A stretch of DNA of 17,210 nucleotides from the NCBI GenBank assembly GCA_958427975.1, contig CAUAEH010000043.1, positions 1 through 17,210 of the forward strand, read 5' to 3'. The position numbers and the translations under genes are program-made. This DNA is from an uncultured Collinsella sp. GTDB lineage: Bacteria > Actinomycetota > Coriobacteriia > Coriobacteriales > Coriobacteriaceae. Every line of letters begins with the position of its first letter. The stretch's first letter is position 1. This document shows positions 1 to 5,695 of this stretch, piece by piece. The notes beneath the pieces were generated by a model. It did no database searches. It was not told the origin of the DNA and worked only from the letters and a program-made list of their open reading frames with translations.

Positions 1-264
1 CGGTCCCACCGCGCGATCGGCGACATCGTGACCGCCGGTGACGTGATTGGCTATGCGGACGATACGCCCATGGTCACGCAGATTGACGGCTGCTTGCGCG
101 GTCTTTTGGCCGACGGCGTTCAGGTGACCGAGGGCTTTAAATGTGCCGACGTCGACCCGCGCGGCGATGCCAGCTATATCAACTATATTTCGGACAAGGC
201 GACGTCGGTCGGCGGCGGCGTGCTGGAGGCGCTCGCCATGCTCACCGGTGTATTCCAGGGATAG
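1..264 (+). CDS. yqeB: YqeB-like selenium-dependent molybdenum hydroxylase system protein, C-terminal part
   Basis: This is the 3' end of a gene that enters from the left edge; the frame is open from base 1 (R-S-H-R-A-I-G-D-I-V). The visible 87 residues contain the patterns AGDVIGY, IDGCLRGLL, ADVDPRGD and ISDKATSVGGGVLEA, which I recognise as the C-terminal region of the YqeB/EF2563 family. That family is linked by genome context to selenium-dependent molybdenum hydroxylases; its exact biochemical role is not settled. The stop is nine bases before the xdhC-family start, so the two are very likely co-transcribed, which supports the assignment. There is no transmembrane segment in the visible part. 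The family call rests on motif memory only, and the length and N-terminus cannot be judged. Confidence 0.75.
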   Translation, partial: RSHRAIGDIVTAGDVIGYADDTPMVTQIDGCLRGLLADGVQVTEGFKCADVDPRGDASYINYISDKATSVGGGVLEALAMLTGVFQG

Positions 265-273
265 GAAATTGCA

Positions 274-1317
274 ATGGAAAAGCTCGATGTGGTGAATGCT
301 GCGCTTGGCGCTCTGAAGGCTGGCAAGACGTGCGAGCTGGTGGTAGTTGCCGGCACGGCAGGGTCATCGCCGCGCGGCGTGGGCGCCTGGATGGTCGTCT
401 TTGCCGATGGCGGCCAAGCGGGTACCATCGGCGGCGGCAAGATCGAGCTCTTTGCGCTGGACGAGGCGCGCGAGCTGCTGGCCGCAGGGCAGTCGCGTCT
501 GGTCCGCTACACCATGGGCGGCGAGAGCTCCGATACCGGCATGATCTGCGGCGGAGCCATCTGCCTGTGCTACCTGCATCTGGATGCGACTCGGGTACCG
601 TTGTTCCAGGAAATAGCCGACGTCTTGGCCTATCGGCGCATCGGCGACTTCGTCATCGACTTTGAGCCGTTTATCGCGAGCGCGCTCGAGGGCGATGTGG
701 CCGAGTACCATGGCGAGGAATCGCGCCGCACCATTGCGGGCTGCCCCGGGCTTTCGCTGGTGGAGGAGGGGAGTAAGGTCACCTACACCAACGCAGCCTC
801 CGAGATTCCCGCGGCGCACATCGAGACGCTCTGCCCCGAGGGCCTGACCTATATCTTTGGCTGCGGCCACGTGGGCGCCGCGACGGCGCGGGTGCTCACG
901 GCGGCGGGCTTTGCCGTCGTGGCTTGCGACGACCGCCCCGGCACGCTGACCCCCGATTGGGTGCCCGGTGTCTACGACCGTCGTCTGGTCGACTACAAGA
1001 ACCTGAGCAAACAGTGCCCCATCGGTCCGCGCGACTTGGTGGTCGTGGCCACGGCGGGTCACAAATCCGATATCGACGTGGTGATTCAGGCGATGCGCGC
1101 CAAACCCGCCTACCTGGGCTGCTTGGGCTCGCGCCGTAAGACGGCCTTTGTGCGCGCCCGCCTGGAACAGGAGGGCTTTACGCAGGAGCAAATCAACGAG
1201 CTGCACCTGCCGATCGGAGTCGCCATCGAGGCCGAGGACCCTGAGGAGATCGCTATCTCCATCGCCGCCGAGATGATCCACCTGCGCCGCACCAAACTCG
1301 TCCCCCGCAAGCGCTAA
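274..1317 (+). CDS. xdhC: XdhC/CoxI family protein (molybdenum hydroxylase maturation)
   Basis: The 347-residue protein has the two-part XdhC layout. The N-terminal XdhC/CoxI domain carries TAGSSPRGVGAWMVV (about residues 28-42) and GTIGGG (about 50-55). The C-terminal Rossmann-like domain begins at IFGCGHVGAA, with the glycine-rich turn G196-C-G-H-V-G201, followed by CDDRPG and LGCLGSRRK. In the family, XdhC binds molybdenum cofactor and supports its sulfuration and insertion into xanthine dehydrogenase-type enzymes. The start at ATG 274 follows an AGGGATAGGA ribosome-binding stretch that overlaps the upstream stop. Its position after a YqeB-like gene suggests the selenium-dependent hydroxylase branch; that is inference. 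No hydroxylase subunit is visible in the window. A palindromic repeat begins 17 bases after the stop. Confidence 0.9.
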   Translation: MEKLDVVNAALGALKAGKTCELVVVAGTAGSSPRGVGAWMVVFADGGQAGTIGGGKIELFALDEARELLAAGQSRLVRYTMGGESSDTGMICGGAICLCYLHLDATRVPLFQEIADVLAYRRIGDFVIDFEPFIASALEGDVAEYHGEESRRTIAGCPGLSLVEEGSKVTYTNAASEIPAAHIETLCPEGLTYIFGCGHVGAATARVLTAAGFAVVACDDRPGTLTPDWVPGVYDRRLVDYKNLSKQCPIGPRDLVVVATAGHKSDIDVVIQAMRAKPAYLGCLGSRRKTAFVRARLEQEGFTQEQINELHLPIGVAIEAEDPEEIAISIAAEMIHLRRTKLVPRKR

Positions 1318-1334
1318 TCGCATCCCCACCAATA

Positions 1335-1401
1335 AGTTGCGGTGAAATAGTTCCTAGATAAGCCTAGCGGGCGGTCAGCCGGGAACTATTTCACCGCAAC
1401 T
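1335..1401. repeat. Palindromic element, copy 1
   Basis: This is a perfect 20-bp inverted repeat: AGTTGCGGTGAAATAGTTCC at 1335-1354 and its exact complement at 1382-1401, around a 27-base centre that contains AAGCCT. The outer 15 bases of each arm match copies 2 and 3, while the inner arm (GTTCC/GGAAC) differs from them but still pairs. It sits between xdhC and the permease. No T-run follows the right arm, so it is not a standard intrinsic terminator. It carries no open reading frame of note. Confidence 0.9.
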
Positions 1402-1455
1402 GCTGTTTGACCCCGGGGGATGCAGGATTACGGGTCAAAATGCTACCTGTGCCAG

Positions 1456-1507
1456 ATACCCTATAATGTCCGCTCGTTGAGCGGCATGGTGCCGCTGCCT
1501 AGGGTAT
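1456..1507 (+). promoter_or_regulatory. Candidate permease promoter inside an inverted repeat
   Basis: A perfect -10 box, TATAAT, lies at 1462-1467. The -35 region is weak, with no clear TTGACA-like hexamer at 16-18 bases. The -10 box overlaps the left arm of an 8-bp inverted repeat, ATACCCTA (1456-1463) and TAGGGTAT (1500-1507). Transcription would start near 1474, giving a leader of about 45 bases. That leader contains AGCGGCA/TGCCGCT (1480-1486, 1490-1496), which overlaps a second possible hairpin CCGCTC/GAGCGG (1470-1484). A further inverted repeat, TTTGACCC/GGGTCAAA, lies just upstream (1406-1413, 1432-1439). I see no known riboswitch consensus. The operator role is inference. Confidence 0.5.
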
Positions 1508-1518
1508 GGGAGGCGCAA

Positions 1519-2832
1519 ATGGCAGAGTCGGCAGCAGGGGATGCCCTGTTCGAGCGTACGGGAAAAGTTTCGTTTGTGCAGGTATTGCCCCATGCACTGC
1601 AGCATGTGCTAGCGGCATTCGCGGGTATCGTCACGCCCGCTATCGTCATCGCGTCGGTCTGCGGCTTTACCCCTCAAGAGGAGGCCGCCGTCATCCAGGC
1701 ATCGCTCGTCCTCTCGGCGCTCGACATTTTCCTTCAACAGTTCCCCATAAAAGGTGTCGTCGGTTCGGGCCTGCCCATCGTGATGGGCGCGAGCTTCACC
1801 TTCGTGCCGGCGCTCAAAGCGGTCGGTCTCGAGCTTGGCTTTGAGGCCGTGCTGGGCGCCCAGGTAATCGGTGGTGCGCTCGTCATGCTTTTCGGCTTGC
1901 TGTTTAGGCGCGTGAGTTTTCTGTTCCCGGCCCCGGTGCTCGGCACCGTCATCTTTGTCATTGGCCTGTCGCTGTGCCCGGTGGCAGTTGCCTCCATGGC
2001 GGGCGGGGAGGGCGCTGCCGATTTTGGCAGCGTCACCAACTGGGCCGTCGCGCTCGTGACGTTTGTCGTCACCTTTATGGCCGGCAACTACGGCAAGGGC
2101 GCGCTTAGGCTGGGCAGCATCCTGGCTGGTATCTGCGCGGGCTTTGTTTTGGCTGCGGTGTTGGGCATGGTCGATTTCTCGGCCATCGCGACTGCCAGCT
2201 GGTTCGCCCCGCCGGCCCTGGGCGCCCATCGCCTGGTGTTCGACCCGGCTGCGTGCGCCGTCGTGGGCGTTGTCGCCATTGTCAACGCCGTGCAGGTCAT
2301 GGGCGAGTTTGCCGCCGTGTCATCCGCTGCGCTCGATACCCCTGCGACCGATAGCCAGATCTCGGGTGGCCTGATCGCCAACGGCCTGGTCGGTATGCTG
2401 TCGGGCTTTTTGGGCGGCGTCCCCACAGCAACCTTTGGTCAGAATGTGGGCATTATCGCCGAGAACAAGGTCGTCAACCGTATGGTCTTTACGCTCGCCG
2501 CCGCCATCTTACTCATCGCTGGACTGCTGCCCAAGTGCGCGGCAGTGCTCACGTCCATTCCGCAGCCAGTAATCGGCGGCGCCACGATCGGCGTGTTCGC
2601 GACCATCGGCATGAACGGCGTGGTCATGTTTGCCCGCCACGGCCTGTCTCAGCGCGATACCACGCTCATGGGTCTGTCTATCGCCTTTGGCACGGGCATT
2701 GAGCGCACGGCCGGCGCACTTGCTGGCGCTGGATTCCCCGCATGGGTCGGCACCGTCTTCGGCGGATCCTCCATTGCCGTCGCCGCACTTGTCGCCGTCG
2801 TCCTCAACCTGGTCCTGCCTCGCCAAAAATAA
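1519..2832 (+). CDS. NCS2 family nucleobase (xanthine/uracil-type) permease
   Basis: The 437-residue polytopic membrane protein belongs to the nucleobase-cation symporter-2 (NAT/NCS2) family. Visible features are QHVLAAFAGIVTPAIVIASV in the first membrane segment, GSGLPIVMGASFTFVPAL, the long re-entrant region with GEFAAVSSAALDTPATDSQI, the NAT signature region beginning Q308-N309-V-G, and QPVIGGATIGVFATIGMNGV. A Q-N pair in the signature is typical of xanthine or uric acid carriers, whereas uracil carriers have E-N; so xanthine or urate is my best guess. The usual T later in the signature is not present (IIAENK). I chose ATG 1519, which follows GGGAGG, over an in-frame ATG at 1420: the extra 33 residues are unlike the family and would span the -10 box. 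Its placement after xdhC fits purine uptake feeding a hydroxylase. Confidence 0.9.
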   Translation: MAESAAGDALFERTGKVSFVQVLPHALQHVLAAFAGIVTPAIVIASVCGFTPQEEAAVIQASLVLSALDIFLQQFPIKGVVGSGLPIVMGASFTFVPALKAVGLELGFEAVLGAQVIGGALVMLFGLLFRRVSFLFPAPVLGTVIFVIGLSLCPVAVASMAGGEGAADFGSVTNWAVALVTFVVTFMAGNYGKGALRLGSILAGICAGFVLAAVLGMVDFSAIATASWFAPPALGAHRLVFDPAACAVVGVVAIVNAVQVMGEFAAVSSAALDTPATDSQISGGLIANGLVGMLSGFLGGVPTATFGQNVGIIAENKVVNRMVFTLAAAILLIAGLLPKCAAVLTSIPQPVIGGATIGVFATIGMNGVVMFARHGLSQRDTTLMGLSIAFGTGIERTAGALAGAGFPAWVGTVFGGSSIAVAALVAVVLNLVLPRQK

Positions 2833-2843
2833 CGCTCCATATA

Positions 2844-2914
2844 TAAGTTGCGGTGAAATACGGACTGTTTAAGCCTGTTGAGCCGTCAAACAGTCCCTAT
2901 TTCACCGCAACTTA
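2844..2914. repeat. Palindromic element, copy 2
   Basis: This is a 71-bp near-perfect palindrome. Arms at 2844-2870 and 2888-2914 pair over 27 positions with a single C-C mismatch (2861/2897). The 17-base centre starts AAGCCTGTT. The element begins 12 bases after the permease stop and is nearly identical to copy 3. The tip sequence, AAGTTGCGGTGAAATA and its complement, is shared by all three copies. No T-run follows. The rest of the gap up to 3034 shows only a short GTTGCGCAAC palindrome and no convincing promoter. Confidence 0.92.
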
Positions 2915-3034
2915 ATTAGGGTTGGCTGGATGCTGGGGCTTTATCCGGCAATGTTGCGCAACAACGTTTGGCAGTTCGCTCCTAGCATATGCTTAGAAGA
3001 GATTGCGCTCCGCCATGCACGTGGGCGCTCAAGC

Positions 3035-3055
3035 ATGCCCGTCTTGAACGGGCAT
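3035..3055 (+). repeat. Short inverted repeat before the zinc-ribbon gene
   Basis: ATGCCCGT (3035-3042) and ACGGGCAT (3048-3055) form an 8-bp perfect stem around a 5-base loop (CTTGA). It lies just upstream of the GAGGGGGAG ribosome-binding site at 3061-3069. It could be an operator or an mRNA hairpin that affects translation; nothing in the sequence decides this. Confidence 0.5.
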
Positions 3056-3074
3056 CGAACGAGGGGGAGCTTGG

Positions 3075-4269
3075 ATGTTCTGCCGAAACTGTGGATCGAA
3101 AATCGAGGACGGAGCCCAGTTCTGCGCCGTATGCGGCGCATCCGTCGTACCAGATGATCAAGCGCAAACGGGAGGGGCGAACCCCTTGCCCGTTGATGTC
3201 GCAACACCTACCGGGTCGCAGCAAGTCGATATGGCGGCAGAGGCGGTCGCGTCCAGCCCCAAACGTTCCAAGAAGCCGTTCATCATCGCTGCCGTCGTGG
3301 TGGCTGCTCGCCGTGGGTGGCGGAGCCGGTTATTACTTTGGCGTCTATGCGCCGGAGCAGGCACGCGAAGCTGCCGAGCAAGAGGCCCTCGCCGCAAAGC
3401 ACGCCGTGCGGTTTACGGTCTCGGCCGAGGGGTGGGACACATCGGCTGGCGCGAGCAGGCTGCCGCTGCACATCACCGGCAAGGAGGCGCGCGGCAAGAA
3501 GGTCGACGTCGTTCGCTATGTCGACAGCACGGGGGCGGGCGTCGAGCTCCGTCGCGGCAGCTATAAGGCCGAGGTCGCAACCTCGCCCATTGCAGCCGAT
3601 GGCACCATCTATGCCGTGCCGGGCGAAAAGGTCGACGTCAAGGTTAGCAAGAAGGCGGAGGGCAAAAAGAGCATCGATGCCGGCAACGTTTCGCTCGCTC
3701 CGGTCGAGGCAACCGAGGTGACCGACGACGAGATTGCCGCCGCCAAGAAATATGCCGAGGAAGACGCGGGCGCCAGGAAGGCTGGCTTTTCCTTTGATGT
3801 CGATGCATTGGCCCAAGCGGCAACCAAGCGCCGCGATGACGCCGTAGCCGCCAAGCAAGCCGAGGAAGAAGCCAAGCGCCAGGCAGAAGAGGCAAGACAG
3901 GCAAGAACCATCGATACGGACTACTTCACTATGGTTCTTCCCGACTGGTTCCCTATTGATGATTACGAGGTCACCGAAAGTCAGGCATCCGGCTCATTTG
4001 CCAAGTGGTTCAGGGTTCATAGGACCGGTGCGGATCAAGATGACCACTCCGCGGATTTTACCATTATCGTGCACGATAACAGCTTGGGTGGTTTCGGGCC
4101 TGTTTTCTTTAGAGATCTAGGGAAAACGTCGGAAGGTTACTCAGTTTGGCTTTCAGGTGGATCGGCCCATCCGGTAGAAGGCTCATACAAGCTCGAGGCA
4201 GACGATGCTTTCGGCATGCCAGTGGAAGACTACGCCAACATCCTCGCCTCCTGCATCACGCTCAAGTAA
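3075..4269 (+). pseudogene. Zinc-ribbon, membrane-anchored protein gene broken by a frameshift
   Basis: Two overlapping frames read as one protein. The first starts at ATG 3075 after GAGGGGGAG and gives a zinc ribbon, C3-x2-C6 and C17-x2-C20, a linker, and then KKPFIIAAVVVA (from residue 66), the first half of a membrane segment. Near 3300-3312 the sense shifts to another frame, which continues LAVGGGAGYYFGVYAPEQ and stays open to 4269. One extra base (or two missing) would explain it: the span is 1195 bases, one more than 398 codons. The restored protein would have about 397 residues: ribbon, one membrane span near 68-90, a beta-rich region, a Lys/Glu/Ala-rich coiled-coil stretch (translated around 3840-3906), and a C-terminal domain starting DYFTMVLPDWFP. 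Such ribbon-plus-membrane proteins are common in Gram-positives; I cannot name a function. It may be a sequencing error rather than a true pseudogene. Confidence 0.75.
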
Positions 4270-4299
4270 TCGGCACGCTCCAGCCAAAGCAATCTCCCA

Positions 4300-4439
4300 A
4301 GAAACGAGGGACTCCATCGAGAGTGGCTTTTCTCCCACTTTTGGCCTGCATCTTGGCCAAAAGTGGGAGATTATCCACTCTCGTGTGTTGTGCGTCCGAT
4401 AATCCACTCTCGTGCGTCCGAAAATCCACTCTCGTTTCT
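4300..4439. repeat. Hairpin plus tandem-repeat element
   Basis: The outer ends are AGAAACGAG (4300-4308) and CTCGTTTCT (4431-4439), a 9-bp inverted repeat. Inside is a 16-bp perfect stem, TCTCCCACTTTTGGCC (4331-4346) and its complement (4355-4370), with an 8-base loop. Flanking it, CGAGAGTGG occurs once (4318-4326), while its complement CCACTCTCG occurs three times (4375-4383, 4404-4412, 4426-4434). The units are separated by GTGCGTCCGA, found at 4390-4399 and 4412-4421. I see no convincing gene on either strand. It looks like a mobile or dispersed non-coding element, or a structured RNA; the family is not one I can name. Confidence 0.8.
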
Positions 4440-4459
4440 CTATCACCATGGACCACCTA

Positions 4460-4526
4460 AGTTGCGGTGAAATACGGATTGTTTAAGCCTGTTAGGCCGC
4501 CAAACAGTCCCTATTTCACCGCAACT
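4460..4526. repeat. Palindromic element, copy 3
   Basis: This 67-bp palindrome has arms at 4460-4484 and 4502-4526. They pair throughout except for one C-C mismatch and one T-G position. Over the element it differs from copy 2 at only four positions. The centre, AAGCCTGTTAGGC, contains a small GCCT/AGGC stem of its own. Copies 2 and 3 bracket the zinc-ribbon gene in the same orientation. The right flank (GCAACTGCT) matches that of copy 1. Confidence 0.92.
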
Positions 4527-4552
4527 GCTTTTCGGGATCCATTTGTGCGGGG

Positions 4553-4568
4553 GAGTTGTGGAGTTGTG
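4553..4568 (+). repeat. Tandem 8-bp duplication
   Basis: GAGTTGTG occurs twice head to tail (4553-4560 and 4561-4568), about 20 bases upstream of the candidate rplE promoter. It could be a binding site for a regulator or a chance duplication. Confidence 0.5.
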
Positions 4569-4587
4569 CAGGCAGACGAGGTTTTTC

Positions 4588-4616
4588 TGGAAATACGCAC
4601 CCAATGCGCGTATAGT
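4588..4616 (+). promoter_or_regulatory. Candidate promoter of the rplE-headed ribosomal operon
   Basis: TATAGT at 4611-4616 is a good -10 box, with TGGAAA (4588-4593) at 17-base spacing as a partial -35. An inverted repeat ATACGC/GCGTAT (4593-4598, 4608-4613) covers the spacer and part of the -10. The 11-mer CGCGTATAGTA here recurs with one change upstream of infA. Transcription would start near 4623. The promoter is predicted by eye. It matters because rplE would otherwise have no upstream ribosomal gene to read from. Confidence 0.55.
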
Positions 4617-4633
4617 ACCGATTGTTTTGTCGG

Positions 4634-4717
4634 CTCCTGCTGCGTCGAGTCCAAACCGCGAAATGCCATGAGCGGCGCGGATGCAGCCAGGAGGCACGAG
4701 GACAACCCATCGTGGCC
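4634..4717 (+). promoter_or_regulatory. Structured 5' leader of the rplE operon
   Basis: Between the candidate promoter and rplE lie about 130 untranslated bases that can fold. CTCCTGCTGC (4634-4643) pairs with GCAGCCAGGAG (4683-4693) with one bulged C. Inside, CCGCG (4656-4660) pairs with CGCGG (4676-4680). A second stem, GGCACGA (4693-4699) with TCGTGGCC (4710-4717, one bulge), touches the first at G4693. Ribosomal operons are often autoregulated by one of their proteins binding such a leader; whether this one is cannot be told here. The remaining leader to 4753 ends in the AAGGAG ribosome-binding site of rplE. Confidence 0.4.
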
Positions 4718-4753
4718 ACGCCCCGTGCTTAAAACCCCAAGAAGGAGTGAACA

Positions 4754-5311
4754 ATGGCAGAAGAGAAGTATGTGCCGCGTCTGAAGACCAAGTACAACAA
4801 CGAGGTCAAGCAGCAGCTTCAGGACAAGTTCCAGTACGAGAACGTCATGATGATCCCCAAGTTTGAGAAGATCGTCGTGAACATGGGTGTCGGCGAGGCC
4901 GCTACCGATTCCAAGGCCATCGACGGTGCCGTGCGCGACCTGCGCGCCATCACCGGCCAGCAGCCGATGATCACCCGTGCCCGCAAGTCCATCGCTACCT
5001 TCCGCCTGCGCGCTGGTATGCCGATCGGCTGCAAGGTTACCCTGCGTGGCGACCGTATGTGGGAGTTCTTCGATCGTCTGACCTCCGTCGCGATCCCCCG
5101 TATCCGCGACTTCCGCGGCATCTCCGCCAAGAGCTTCGACGGCCGTGGTAACTTCTCCATGGGCGTCACCGAGCAGCTCATCTTCCCCGAGATCGACTTC
5201 GATTCCGTCGATCACCAGCGTGGTATGGACATCACTTTCGTGACCACCGCCAACACCGATGAGGAGGCCAAGGCCCTTCTGGACGCCTTCGGTTTCCCGT
5301 TCAAGAAATAG
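4754..5311 (+). CDS. rplE: Large subunit ribosomal protein uL5
   Basis: The 185-residue protein is a full-length bacterial L5, which binds 5S rRNA in the central protuberance of the 50S subunit. Recognisable blocks are IPKFEKIVVNMGVGEA (about residues 34-49), ITGQQPMITRARKSIATFRL, GCKVTLRGDRMWEFFDRL, RIRDFRGISAKSFDGRGN, and the terminal AKALLDAFGFPFKK. ATG 4754 follows AAGGAG. It is the first gene of the ribosomal run here; the usual upstream partner rplX (L24) is missing from the 484-bp gap before it. An 80-base gap with a strong hairpin separates it from rpsZ. Confidence 0.97.
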   Translation: MAEEKYVPRLKTKYNNEVKQQLQDKFQYENVMMIPKFEKIVVNMGVGEAATDSKAIDGAVRDLRAITGQQPMITRARKSIATFRLRAGMPIGCKVTLRGDRMWEFFDRLTSVAIPRIRDFRGISAKSFDGRGNFSMGVTEQLIFPEIDFDSVDHQRGMDITFVTTANTDEEAKALLDAFGFPFKK

Positions 5312-5326
5312 GTTCACCTGCCCTAT

Positions 5327-5356
5327 AAGCGCCGTTCCCACAAGGGGGCGGCGTTT
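5327..5356 (+). repeat. Hairpin between rplE and rpsZ
   Basis: AAGCGCCGTTCCC (5327-5339) pairs with GGGGGCGGCGTTT (5344-5356) over 13 positions, counting three G-T pairs, around an ACAA loop. It is followed by GGGGCG, not a T-run, so it is unlikely to be a complete terminator. It may protect or divide the transcript, or be a protein-binding site; the function is unknown. Confidence 0.55.
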
Positions 5357-5390
5357 GGGGCGAACAATACTCTATGTGAGGAGGATATAA

Positions 5391-5576
5391 GTGGCTAAGA
5401 CATCGATGATCGTCAAGTGCAATCGCAAGCAGAAGTTCTCTACTCGTGAGTACACGCGCTGCCAGCGCTGCGGCCGTCCGCACTCTGTGTACCGCAAGTT
5501 CGGCCTGTGCCGTGTCTGCTTCCGTGAGCTTGCACTCAAGGGCGAGCTTCCCGGCGTTAAGAAGGCCAGCTGGTAA
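5391..5576 (+). CDS. rpsZ: Small subunit ribosomal protein uS14, type Z (zinc-binding)
   Basis: The 61-residue protein is the short form of S14, located in the head of the 30S subunit. It keeps the zinc ligands C24-x2-C27 and C40-x2-C43, which the longer zinc-free form lacks. The C-terminus, RELALKGELPGVKKASW, is typical. Translation begins at GTG 5391 after GAGGAGGA. A 119-base untranslated gap follows before rpsH, longer than most gaps in this cluster, with a possible weak stem CTTTGCC/GGCGAAG near 5631-5652. Confidence 0.97.
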   Translation: MAKTSMIVKCNRKQKFSTREYTRCQRCGRPHSVYRKFGLCRVCFRELALKGELPGVKKASW

Positions 5577-5695
5577 GTCACTACCAGCGTTTCAAGCATC
5601 CGTTTGGAACAGGGAAAACGCGCTAGTTAGGCTTTGCCGTTAAGGGCGGCGAAGAACCAAGAGCACGTGTTCATCAAGAACGAAGGAGAATCTGT

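Noticed and set aside
1420..1518. Upstream in-frame start for the permease at 1420.
   Set aside because: It adds 33 residues unlike the family, crosses the TATAAT box, and lacks a suitable ribosome-binding site, while ATG 1519 has GGGAGG.
2989..3300. Reading frame from 2989 as the true start of the 4269-ending gene.
   Set aside because: Before about 3300 this frame is an Arg/Ser/Pro-rich shadow; the zinc ribbon with four cysteines and a strong ribosome-binding site lies in the other frame from 3075.
3290..3312. Programmed ribosomal frameshift in the zinc-ribbon gene.
   Set aside because: No slippery heptamer, in-frame rare-codon pause, stop codon or downstream structure of a known +1 or -1 site is apparent; mutation or read error is simpler.
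4373..4434. Three ATCCACTC motifs, one as TTATCCAC, resembling DnaA boxes.
   Set aside because: The last consensus base is T rather than A in every copy, the other two copies read AATCCAC, and no A/T-rich unwinding region or dnaA/dnaN gene is near. They are better explained as units of the tandem repeat.
4183..4456. Reverse-strand reading frames across the repeat element (4183-4449 and 4262-4456).
   Set aside because: Their sequence is only the tandem repeat read in different frames; no ribosome-binding site, no recognisable domain, and both run into the 3' end of the zinc-ribbon gene.
1335..4526. Palindromic elements as integron attC sites or gene-cassette borders.
   Set aside because: attC ends should read RYYYAAC on the left and GTTRRRY on the right; here the left end starts AGTTGCGG and the right ends CCGCAACT, the wrong polarity. 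Arms are too symmetric and there is no integrase.
1335..4526. Palindromic elements as intrinsic terminators.
   Set aside because: None of the three has a T-run after either arm on either strand, in contrast to the clear terminator at 14633-14663.
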